A stretch of 64,000 nt of DNA from Cristatella mucedo (lineage: Eukaryota; Bryozoa; Phylactolaemata; Cristatellidae): NCBI GenBank assembly GCA_009760855.2, contig WPIO01000097.1, positions 831,001 through 895,000 of the forward strand, given 5' to 3'. Under the pieces are notes generated by a model that searched no databases, was not told the origin of the DNA, and worked only from the letters and a program-made list of their open reading frames with translations. Position numbers and translations under genes: made by a program. Below, piece by piece: positions 1 to 64,000 of this stretch (positions within the stretch are counted from its first letter, which is position 1; each line of letters begins with the position of its first letter).

Positions 1-184
1 ACAGTAGCACTTACCGAGTCTGGTCGAACACTAAGAAGTGTCTGACTCCGAGGAGGGGCTGAATCTTGACCACCACACAGACGTTGTAAGTTAACCTACT
101 GAATTATGGGACGATATCCTCGTCTATCGATCGGGGCCACGGTTTCTTTTCACTTGTGCAGGTAGTCGCAGGCACTCCGGGCAA

Positions 185-438
185 CTACCGAATGCAACGG
201 TGAGCAGCTATTTCGTCAAAGGAAAGAAATGCTCCGAATATCGTCCAGTGAGGAGCTTGACCGAGCCACGGAGTCTACCACAGTTTCAAGCACTGCAGAC
301 AGGCCCCAGAGGGATTTTTGTGGAGTGCAGACATATTAGAAGGCAAGTGCAGTAGACAGCCAGAGCGCGGTCAGACTCGGCTGGCACTGCCAACCCCCTC
401 CCAAAGCAGCAGTGGTAAGTGACAATCTCCTGAACGAA
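185..438. repeat. Dispersed repeat, copy 1 (matches 5244-5493)
   Basis: About 250 bp nearly identical to 5244-5493. The most similar part runs from GAGTCTACCACAGTTTCAAG to GTAAGTGACAATCTCC. The family is not recognised. Confidence 0.9.
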
Positions 439-1429
439 GCATTCTTGGCCTGGCACTGTTACAGTGCAGGATTTCACTGTGGAATACCAAAGCCGTTTCA
501 ACATGGCAACGACCTCAGGCAACGGATTGATACACCTCAGGCAATTGAGTTGCAACAGTCCACGAGCCATTTCTAAAAAGTCTCTGACACCTGTAACTTA
601 AAGGCACTGACTTTGGAGTTAAACAAACAAAGAGGGCATATTCACATACCCCGATTGGCCAAACAGAACAAGTAAACATATACACGTTCACTGGCTACAA
701 ACTTTAAATGCAGGATGATTCTCAATAAACTAAAACCTCGACTGAATAGTGATAGTCCAATTCGTGCTATGGAAGCTCCTATACTCATGCATTTACCATT
801 CTGACCACAGCATATCAAAGGCAACAGGTAGGGGCAAACCAGGGCGCACTTGCTTACGAATACTGAAGCAATTAAACTCGAGTGTATCTGTCAAACGATG
901 CCACACATCGTAAGTAGCTACGATTTCGCAGACATCAAATACCCACGTCCGTCAAAACTAAGTAAGGGGGACTGTGCATCCATCGACGGGCATATAAGTC
1001 CATCGTGGCCAAAGCCAACTTTAGCTTCTATAGGGACATATTTGAACCCCAGATGCACACTATAAAACTTCCGATATAAAAACGCTTCAGACGAACGTGG
1101 CAAACGATTTAAGTAAGACATTTTTTGCGAATCGCGAGTCTTTGGTCCCTAACCTCTAAAAGCTAGCCGTGAATGGACAGGTAATTGCTGACCGCCTTCG
1201 GCTGTCTTCGTCGAACTTCGGCTCCTAATGCTGCATGTCCGACTACCGATGCCCAGACAATCCAGTGAATGCTACACTGCATGCTTGTCGGATCGAGCTC
1301 GTCGAGTTAGTACCGCTGCATGCCCAGTGCATGTTTCTGCCCGGCATCGTTAGTTAAGTATCGCACGTAGAGCCAGCCAGGGTGCCAGAGGGGGGCAGAG
1401 CATCAACTTCTCCAACCTAGTAGTAATAA

Positions 1430-2560
<1,131 letters not shown>

Positions 2561-2779
2561 TTTGCACTAGAAATCGCCCTATATGATTCTAATATCCACT
2601 TTAATAACCCATCCGATCCAATGTGTTACAACATGCCTACACTATTGCAGTCCTTCTGCCTCAGTCAGTGCTCATGGTCAAGTCCCCCCATAAATATAAA
2701 AGACTACACATTTATTTAAATATTCTGCTGTATTGTACCTTACATTTCACAATTTTGGACATGCCAGAGTCAGCAGCAA

Positions 2780-2950
2780 GAAAGGCATAGTTGCGTAAGA
2801 ATTGTGGAGCTAAGACCTGCAGAGTAAAAGCTTCTGCTAGCTGTGGCATTTATGCAAACGAATGGAACAGCTAGCTTACAGGCCATAGAGGACTTGAGAC
2901 AGAGGAGGCTGAAACTGGTGCAGCAGTTCAGGTAGGTATGTATGAAGGAG
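2780..2950 (-). mobile_element. LINE family A remnant, antisense
   Basis: The minus-strand translation contains LAVPFVCINATASRSFYSAG, matching the RT C-terminal segment of the LINEs at 1430-2560 and 8395-8870. Confidence 0.6.
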
Positions 2951-2965
2951 CCAAGCCATGGCAGT

Positions 2966-3098
2966 TGATCTGGTTTTGCCCAGGGATAAGGTGTTTGCCT
3001 CAAACGACCAGGGTCGAGGGCTTGAGTCCTTCGGCATATGTAAAGCGCATGGACAGAGTTTACATTATCTTACGGTGCTACACGAATTAAGTATTTTG
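2966..3098 (+). mobile_element. tRNA-derived SINE, type 1
   Basis: A-box-like TTGCCCAGGGATAAGGTGTT and a decayed B-box GAGGGCTTGAGTCC, then a body ending TTATCTTACGGTGCTACACG. Directly followed by a second copy. Confidence 0.65.
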
Positions 3099-3102
3099 CT
3101 GC

Positions 3103-3235
3103 CGTGGTTTGGCCCAGGGGTAAGGTGCTCGCCTGCGATGGCCAAGGTCATGGATTCGAACCCTACGGCATATGTACAGTGCCAGGATAGAGATTATTTT
3201 CTCTTACGGTGCTATACACGTTACTTATATTCAAC
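3103..3235 (+). mobile_element. tRNA-derived SINE, type 1
   Basis: A-box TGGCCCAGGGGTAAGGTGCT and B-box ATTCGAACCC; the 3' body GAGATTATTTTCTCTTACGG resembles the L2 3' hairpin. Same strand as the adjacent copy. Confidence 0.7.
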
Positions 3236-3399
3236 TTAATTTTTCTTTTTCCTTCAGACTAAAAGTGCTTAAATTAAAATAAAAGACCTTAAGTGCCCAA
3301 ATTGAGATTTGGTTTCCTTAGAGGCTAGGTAAATGCTTTACTATCACAATCACTATCATGACTATTTCAATGCTGAGAATGCTTCGAAGTCACAGCATG

Positions 3400-3470
3400 A
3401 TATCTCGAGCCGATGCTACCGGGGGTCTCGAACCCAGTTGAATCACTCACTGCCCTGGCCACCCACCTCC
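3400..3470 (-). mobile_element. tRNA-like SINE head
   Basis: The minus strand reads TGGCCAGGGCAGTGAGTG ... GGGTTCGAGACCCC, resembling pol III A and B boxes. Body and tail are not recognised. Confidence 0.45.
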
Positions 3471-3530
3471 CCCCCTCCGCTAGCGTCACGCTTGCAGCAC
3501 AAGTAGTGGGGGCATTGGCACAGAGTTGTC

Positions 3531-3533
<3 letters not shown>

Positions 3534-3581
<48 letters not shown>
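3534..3581. repeat. (TA)n microsatellite
   Basis: About 24 uninterrupted AT units. Confidence 0.95.
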
Positions 3582-3585
<4 letters not shown>

Positions 3586-3841
3586 CGAGAAGGATCGAAG
3601 CCGCCCGACGGTCTGTGCATCTGCTGGGCTAAGCCAAACACTTTATACTTTTGGTTCATCGACTACTCACAGCCATTCCAACCCAACAAGATGGTCGCCG
3701 GCAAGCATCGCTCCAATACAATGTCACGGCACCATGATGAGAGAGGCGCTTCCAAATGGAGTGATGGAGAAGTAGCAAAGTGCTCGCGGTACCTTTACAG
3801 TCCTGCAGCAGGCAGGCCGCACCACATAGCTAGCTAGTTAC

Positions 3842-12634
<8,793 letters not shown>

Positions 12635-15120
12635 CTGACAAACGAAAGAGTTGCTTGGTCACAGGACTGGCAGTCATCAAAAACGACCCTTGCACGACAC
12701 TAGCACAGGTATACACGGATCATATTCTAACGGGCCTGTAACTGGCCACACTTAAGCATAAGTTGGTTGGCATGCAAATTAGGGTGACTAGGCACATGCC
12801 TGTGACTGGCCACACTTTAGCGTAAGTTGGTTCACCGCAGGTGCTCAAGTCTTGGCGGGGTGGGGGGCAGGGGGCGTGGGACCAAGATGCAAGTCATGCT
12901 ATATTGACAGGCCCGTACAGCATGTCCACTGAACAAAGCACAGTGAAAACCTCCACGGCTGTTTGCAGTATGCACACCAAACCGGCCTCTGATCTTGGGC
13001 CGGTGGATGCTGACTGGCCTACCCTGAGTGCTCTATAGATATGATGCCCTGTAAGGTGATGGCACGACGGCAAATAACCGGAAACATTTCTACCACGGAC
13101 TAGTTAAAATGCGGTCCCTCCCGGAGACTAAGTTCCGTGACACCATCCACTTAGCCACCGACCGATAGTGCAAATCCAATGTGCACACCAGTGATTGCAC
13201 ACACCAAAGCATGCCGTCAACCACTGGCGACATACTGTTCAAAGATACAACTGCATAGAGCTGCGTGACACACGAGTGGACCGTGCCACTCTATTATCAC
13301 GAGCACCATCGAGTCCTACAGAGATTGCATGATTCGGCCACAGTGCTTAAGACCGGCACTCCGGCACACAAGAGTATAGAAAAACCGTGGCTCATTCTTG
13401 ACAGCAAAATAGAGCCGACAGCTTCAATTGTACACATGCCTTCAAAGATAAAACATACTAGCTGATTTAAAGGCCTCTTTTGTATAGCGACATAAGAGCC
13501 TTTACGGCTATCGCCATCGCTTGCAGTGGCGATAAAGAATCACCCACTGCAGGAAAGCAACCACCTTACCTAGTGTGCCATAACGACTCACCAAGATGAC
13601 ACAGCGTGGACACTTAAAAATACGTCTGAATGTGAACGCAATACATTTTGGCAACACAGCATTGATTTAATGCTGCACGGCTCTGCTACACATGGAAATG
13701 CAGAGCCAGAAGCAGAGCTAATGCCACAAAGACAAACGTAGGTAAAACCCGTATACAGCTTAACTTCTGTCAAAGATCAGACAGGTGATTTTGTATTGAT
13801 TGGGGAGCATTCAAACTACGAGAGAATGTTTGAATTATCATTGAAACATAAATAATTTAGTCACGTGTGTCACGATTGCTGAGTGAGGAGGTGGTGATTT
13901 ATACAGCAGGCTGTAATCACCGTTGATGCAGCTCTTCAGAGCCGCACTGCAGCATCTAGACTCCTGTGCCCTCAGCTACTCGGAAGGCAAATAGTTGCAC
14001 GTGTCTGTCTTGAGCCTTAAGACCGTTCCCAGCAGGAGCTCTTGCTCCCAAGGTCCTAGAGAGCGAACCACTAGTCTTTACGGCTTTATGCATGGAAGTG
14101 ACATTAAAAAAAAATCTGGCATCCGTAAGCACCAAGCACGGCGGGCGCTGACGTTAGATCGTCGTCGCGCAGGAATGCCAGACAGTAGAAACCAACCAGC
14201 AGGAGCATCCGGTTGATTTTGTTTTGGCGTCGAAGATCGCCTAGTAACAGCAGGGATCGTCGATCGTTTTCTCGCCCCATGAAGATTCTGATTATTAAAG
14301 CACATGCTAATACGCCAGCAGCTAGCTCATTACCAGCTCAATGAACGGAATCATGGAAGAACCACGGCCTGTCACCATTTTCATGCTTGAAAGAAAAGGA
14401 CACGTTAGTTTCCAGGCTAAGCGCAAGCGAACTGCTCAATGCGAGTCAATCCCAGAACTAGAAATGAATACAGACGACCAAATCGGACGAAAAGGCGTTG
14501 TAAACTGCTGAGGAGTACGGCCCACCAGCTCGTCGTGAGCACGAATGCAACGCCTGATGATTCAGTGTCATTTACCTGCACTGGCTCCGGCTGACATGAT
14601 GCAGGAGACTAGAGCGTAGCCTTGTTATAAAGTTCTGATCTTAAGCTTCTAAAAGCAGAGGGCTGTGATAGCCGCTGACTGACTGACAGCCTGCAAGCAG
14701 AAAACCGGCTGCGTCTGAAGGGGGCAGGTGCCGGACCCAATATCGCAGCTTACCGGATGGAGACGATATTCGAAACAAGGATCGCAAGAATCTGGAAAAA
14801 TGCGCGAGCAGATTCAAGCAAAGTCTTACGCCCCACCTTTCGACAATAACGATTCCTAGCTAGCGTGGAAAAGCAGCGCCCATATGGCTTACGCAGAAGA
14901 CGCTGCTGACAAGGCAGCAGCTGCGAGGTCGCGGTAAGGTCAAGGCGAGAAGGAGTCGAGTTGCCAGAACTCCTCGACGTCCTTCGTACTACATCAAATA
15001 ATTGACCAATTTTGAAGAAAATAGTATTTGCAAGATTTTAGAGCTATTTATTGACGCTGAGGAGCACTGTCAAGCTGGCTACCTCCTCTGTAGTAATGTG
15101 GGGGTAACACCTCGGTGACT
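12635..15120. other. Divergent intergenic region TRABD / NDUFB9
   Basis: About 2.5 kb between the two divergent genes. It should hold the TRABD first exon, if that is separate, and both promoters. A type 2 SINE sits at 13455-13592. I found no TATA box or other element I can defend. Confidence 0.5.
13455..13592 (-). mobile_element. tRNA-derived SINE, type 2, B box deleted
   Basis: It matches 60180-60360 in reverse: TGGCACACTAGGTAAGGTGG-like head, then GGGTGATTCTTTATCGCCAC and GCTATACAAAAGAGGCC. The segment between head and body, including the B box, is missing. Confidence 0.6.
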
Positions 15121-18100
15121 ATGGCGGCGTCTTTGCAGACCTGGGTGCTAAGTCACCAGCAGAGAGTGCTGCGACTTTATAAGGAGGCGCTGCGTATGAC
15201 TCAGTCCTACAACTTTGAGAGGTGCGCTGTTATTGGCGCTTTCGTGGTTCGGGCGATCTCTCGCCGCGGCTTCTGCGGCAGCGAGCTCAAATCTGCCGTC
15301 TTGGCTGGCCTCCGGCTGCCTGCTCTGCCAGGCTCAGCTGCAAGCGCGTATAATGCGATCTTATTTACGTATTTGTCTTATTTAATGTTTGTATCAATAG
15401 TGAAGTGATGGTTCCGTATGTGCTTATGGCGGGCCTCGCTTGTAGGCCGGCATTTCGTTATCACGCCGTGTTACTTCGGGCAAGGTTTGACAAGCACAAG
15501 AACGAGAAAGACCTCCGGGTAGCCAAGAAACTTGTTGATGATGGAGAGCTGGAGCTGTTTCAAAAGCAGCATCCTCAAAGAATACGCTTTGCGAATTCAC
15601 CGGGTGGCATAGCTTACGGAAGAGTCCCGCACATGCCGGACTGGGTAAGGGTTTTGACCATGTGGGTGCAGGCCGGTCGCATCTGGCTTGTTCACGGGTG
15701 CGTTTTTCTTTTAGGCGAGGCTATAATGCGTGATTTTTAAGGTTATCCTCCCGTGTACTGCTGCTGTCATGGGATGCATTATGGTTTTACCGTGTTCTGG
15801 TATGCGATTGCTTTTGTGTGAGCTCCTCCCTCCCCCCTGGGCTGGCTCGTCTGCCGCTCGTTGCTTTTTTAAATTCCGGTGAATAATCCGCGGCTCGCTA
15901 GGCTGTCTGCTGCGAGAGCTACAATTCCTGCCTAGTATATTTTCTTTGTCAATCTCACCGCTCAGCAAGAATGGGCGGAATTGAGACATATTGTGGGTAC
16001 ATTTGTAAAGAAGTTTAGACGTGCTTCCTTTTCTCGTGCAGAGCTCTCCCCTCCCCGCTCCCCTGTTTCCGAGAGCAGGCAGAGGAGCTCCCCATTCCCG
16101 CTCGCGCGCGAGCGTGTATGTGCGAGCGAGCAGCGTTCGAGCGTGTGCGTCAATGTGTGTGAGCTGATAGAAGTCGTTAGATCATCGTACGTAATCTTCT
16201 AAGAGAATTGGGCTACGCAAGCCTGCTCTGCCGGTTGCGAGTGCAGGAATAAGCTGGCGCAATTTCGCCTGATGCCTCGGCCAATCTCTGACACTCGGTT
16301 AGTAGAAAGCCTGCGCCAAAGCGCGGCAGCGCCGAGCGAAGACACCATCTGTCCACGTGTCGCCAGCGGCAACGCTTGTGCTTCGAGCCTGCTGCGAGTC
16401 CGCCTGTCGACGGAGCAGCGCATCTCCCGATGCCTCAGCTTCCGGTGGGTAGGCTCAGTGATGCGCTTGCCCAGCCTCCGGGCAGCTCGATTAAGAAGAA
16501 GTTGGTCGAGCCTAGTCGGCTACCGTCGAGGAGAGGTCGGCCAAAAACGGCTGGGTGGGGTGGGGGGAGAGTGGAGTGCCCAGGTCTTGCTCTCAACTCA
16601 TGGTGGGCGTTTTCTCCACTCGACGTATCGAGTTTTTAGGCGATCCGGCTCGGACCATGGCCTGCTGCTCTGCTTGCCTTCGCTGCTCCATTTACCTGTC
16701 GAGCCGACACAGTCAGTGTGAGCCCTGACCCATGGGGGCTAATTTTGGATTGGCAGTTTTCCTTCCTGCGCGCCGATACGGCTCCTTCATTGACCCGCTA
16801 GGGCAAGTAGAGCTAGCGTTTATTGCCATTCAAGCATATCAACCTCAATTGCTGGGGCCTACCCGTGTGTAGTGTGGAGGAGCCATAGAAGCTGACCCGG
16901 TAACTTAGCTAGCTTTGCTCGGGTGCACGTTTTGTCATTATCTCAAGAGGTCTGCCGGCACCGTGTCACTCCCTGTGCTGGTTTTTTATGCAGTTAGCAT
17001 CTAGGTTTCGAAACCGCCGTGCAATATTACCTGATTTCACATGCAAATTTTGATGCCGGCGCCTTCGGACATGCTTCTCTCACCACTAGTCCAATGAAAT
17101 TTGCTGCCGGGAAGGGAAGGGAAGGGTGAGGGCCATTTCCCTGCTCCCCTAAGAGGTTGCACTAATCACGCCTATGAGCTTTTGAATGCGATTGCTCTCA
17201 TGTCCCTGCCATGGAGACTCAGCCACTGGACCACTAGATACCGTAGGCGTACAGTGCAACTCGGCGCACCCAAACCTACCTCTGGCATTATTTCTTGCCG
17301 AATTGTTAAAATTTCCTTACTACTCTTGATCCCTGCCCGAAGGAAATTCTTTTTTGGCGTTCAGTCTCACGGCAGATTGCCTTTGGTTGCTCTTTGATTT
17401 GAAATTACTGCTTTACCTGAACCCTTCAGTAATGGCTACGTATATCAGCCATTCACTGGTTGCCAAGGATGTGGCTTTGGACCGCTCATGGGGTTCTCTC
17501 TTCTGCTTGCCTGGACACGACTTGTGAGTCGTGCAGCTGATACGCTCTCTGATCGCCGACAGCAGCAGTCGTAGTGGCTGCAGGCTTTACTGCAATTCGT
17601 ACTTGCAAGCATACATGTTCATACACACACTACACTGCAGTTAAGCTAGATAGAGCACGTTGGGGAAATTTAAAGCCGAGGCTTTGTAGCCCTATGTTGA
17701 ACATAGAACAAAAAGTATTCTCGATAGCTGAGACGTTATGGCACTGATTGTGAAGCCCGGAGGCTGCAACTTGTTTTAAGGGCAAGGGCAAAATTTTTCT
17801 GTTGGCATTCAGTCCCAGACGGCCTCCGGTAGCTCTGTATTTTAAAACTAGCGATCAATCCTAACTGCGTACCGTGCCTGGGACTCATCGACAACAGTTA
17901 GGCTCCCAGTCGGTTGCAGAACAGCTACGCAGCTCCAGCGCTTGCACAGCCGGAGCTGTGGGATGCAGATTCTCGAAGATTTTTCAAGTTTTCTGTCGCA
18001 CGCGTGCCCTCTGCGCCGGTCTCACCCGTGCCGAGTGCTTGCCTGTAATCTCGTTGCACCTGATCGCTGTGCCTGCGCAAAGAATCTCACGTTGCTTTTC

Positions 18101-18884
18101 TGTCGCTTGTAATGATTCGCGACTATTTGGATCTTTGCCGCACCCTGTCTGCATGTGAGGGAGAACGCTCCACTTTGCAGTGCTGCCCGGCAGACGGCCT
18201 TCATAGTCGTACGTCAACTATTCGTGATTCCTTTATAGCTCATGTCAAGTGCATAGCAAGAGATTAAGCTCTCTTAAGGGGGCTATACAAATGTATTGTA
18301 ATTATTATTATTATTATCAACGTTGCCGTGAGCTTTAGATTCGTGCAGGCATGTCTATGCCCCCTGTCAGGCATCGAGGTCTTAGGTTTAAATGTATGAG
18401 CGCTCAGAGCTCAGGCTTAAATGCTTTTGCTGACCTGAGCCGCGACTGTGGACACGTCTGCCATGGTCAGAACCTGCGCGAGGTTTCGAGTCACTTTCGA
18501 GACTTCCTGTGTTAGTGTTCTTTTTCTTTTGCTTTTGCCCTGCTTCTTCACCAAGTTTTTTGTTTACAAGGTCCGAAACTCGACCTTGTCCTTTCAGGTG
18601 CATGGCAAGTTGCATGCACTGTACCTCTGTGCCCTCGGCCACTGGTCTTTCGTGTTCACTGTCTGAGTGAACGTCGAGCACTGCCGAAACTGTATTGCTG
18701 CGTATGATGTGCTGCTGTTGCTGCCCATTAAATTTCTTTCAACTGTTTGTAGCTCCTGGACTTATGGCATCCGTATGAGAAGGCCGCCTTTCCCGAGTAT
18801 TTTGCTAAGCGAGAAGTTCGAAAGAAGGAGTTCATCGAGCGCTGGGAGAAGAAGTACGGACCTGCCGAGTCAGACCACCACTGA
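15121..18884 (+). CDS. NDUFB9: NADH dehydrogenase [ubiquinone] 1 beta subcomplex subunit 9 (complex I B22, LYR family)
   Basis: Accessory subunit of the mitochondrial complex I membrane arm. Three exons: 15121-15221, 15446-15644 and 18753-18884 (stop TGA 18882-18884); 432 nt, 143 residues. Start ATG 15121 has A at -3 and G at +4. The degenerate LYR motif HQQRVLRLYKEALR is at residues 12-25; human NDUFB9 also has LYK here. Further landmarks are RYHAVLLRARFDKHKNEKD, FQKQHPQ, NSPGGIAYGRVP and LWHPYEKAAFPEYFAKRE. Junctions are AG/GTGCGC...TTGTAG/G (split Arg) and TGG/GTAAGG...TTTGTAG/CTC. Human NDUFB9 has 179 residues; the C-terminal tail is shorter here. The gene is divergent from TRABD and convergent with the dynein gene. 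Confidence 0.95.
15645..18752. other. NDUFB9: NDUFB9 intron 2 (3.1 kb)
   Basis: GT-AG intron. It contains a SINE/L2-like tail (18243-18318) and otherwise unrecognised sequence; open frames inside it, such as 16272-16721, have no recognisable protein features. Confidence 0.7.
18243..18318 (+). mobile_element. SINE/L2-like 3' tail
   Basis: GAGATTAAGCTCTCTTAAGG, GGCTATACAAATGTATTG and ATT repeats, in the second NDUFB9 intron. Head lost. Confidence 0.55.
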
Positions 18885-19010
18885 ACATTGCTGCGCCAGC
18901 AGCGCGGGGTGATATATATATAAATATGTAGAGTGTGCGTGCGTGCACGGCATCACGTGACAGACGTGCAGTTGGCAGTGGGTTTGCAAAAAAAACGAAT
19001 GCATTTTTCA

Positions 19011-19016
19011 AATAAA
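19011..19016 (+). promoter_or_regulatory. NDUFB9: NDUFB9 polyadenylation signal AATAAA
   Basis: A canonical AATAAA hexamer lies 127 bp after the NDUFB9 stop codon, giving a short 3' UTR. It lies 368 bp before the convergent dynein stop codon. Confidence 0.7.
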
Positions 19017-19383
19017 GGAGTAACGCATGCATGGCAATGTATGTTCCTAAGGCGCATAGAAAAATATGCTGAATAACTGGGTGAAAAGATGTGCGGTGGC
19101 GGCGCCGCGCACGTTTCGCCGCTGTTGTCAGCGCTTTTCATCTGCATCTCGCGGTAGGGGAGGAGGTGGCGGGCGGGGCCGAGGTGCAGCCGAGGCGTCC
19201 TGCTTGGTTTGTGCATGCTCCCAGGCTCGACCAGCCAACTGTTTGTCTTCGAGCTGCAGCAGTGGACGCAGCGCCGCTGCCGCTCCCAGCTGCCGCCGCT
19301 CTTTTGCTGCCTGCGCTGGTGGTGAAGCGCCCAGAGCGAGCGAGTGCGCAGGGGCGCCAGCAGCAGGTGAGCAGGCGCGGCTT

Positions 19384-63761
<44,378 letters not shown>

Positions 63762-64000
63762 CTGAAAGCATAAAAATGCTAACATTTAATCACACTAGTC
63801 ACATAATAATAATAATAATAAATTTATAAAATTCCATAATGGTACTAACATTTCTGTCCATGCAGTTCACAAGCAAGCACTTTACATACATATCCTGGAG
63901 AGTAAGCTTCTCAACTGATTACTGATAACTTGCACTACAACCTACATGAGCCCACAAGTGACAATGCACACATCAAGATCAAGCATCAGATACAGTAAGG

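Noticed and set aside
1-95. Minus-strand segment ending in a good donor (CTCG/GTAAGTGC) at the left edge
   Set aside because: Neither translation is recognisable as a protein family; it is too short to judge at a window edge.
3611-3790. Minus-strand open frame starting GYREHFATSPS-like after TGTAAAG, considered as the TRABD terminal exon
   Set aside because: Phase would fit, but the peptide has no similarity to the known TRABD C-terminus and lacks the hydrophobic segments.
16272-16721. 149-codon open frame in NDUFB9 intron 2
   Set aside because: Arg/Ser/Leu-rich with no domain, lies wholly inside an intron, and overlapping frames are open as well.

Overview
The window is nuclear DNA from an animal. 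Genes are split into many short exons with GT-AG (and a few GC-AG) introns. The largest gene encodes an outer-arm axonemal dynein, so the organism builds motile cilia or flagella. Introns carry degenerate L2/CR1-type LINE fragments, tRNA-derived SINE copies and long CA, CAG, AT and AAT microsatellites. Nothing points to a vertebrate; the gene density and repeat style fit an invertebrate, but I cannot name the species.

Layout. Positions 1-3841 hold no exon I can identify and are repeat-rich (a LINE remnant and a pair of tRNA-like SINEs). Positions 3842-12634 (minus strand) carry six exons of a TRABD-like TraB/GumN-domain protein; the last exon or exons and the true start are not identified. 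Positions 15121-18884 (plus strand) carry a complete three-exon NDUFB9 (complex I LYR-family accessory subunit). Positions 19384-63761 (minus strand) carry 53 constitutive exons plus one duplicated alternative exon pair of a DNAH5/DNAH8-class dynein heavy chain. The reading frame stays open through every junction for about 4,450 codons to the stop. Only the N-terminal part, roughly 200 residues, lies beyond the right edge.

Organisation. TRABD and NDUFB9 are divergent (head to head, about 2.5 kb apart); both products are linked to mitochondria in other animals. NDUFB9 and the dynein gene converge tail to tail: about 500 bp separate the stop codons and about 370 bp separate the NDUFB9 poly(A) signal from the dynein stop.

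Main points of interest: (1) a tandem pair of 123-nt, same-phase, diverged exons in the dynein gene between AAA3 and AAA4 (37426-37548 and 37740-37862), which looks like mutually exclusive splicing; (2) a pure 154-unit AGC/CAG repeat in a TRABD intron, ending 35 bp from a 3' splice site and transcribed as CUG; (3) two GC-AG introns; (4) SINEs with tRNA-like heads and tails resembling the local L2 LINE; (5) inverted and nested L2 3' ends. Splice sites were read by eye from consensus dinucleotides, phase continuity and remembered family conservation; no alignment or transcript data were available.
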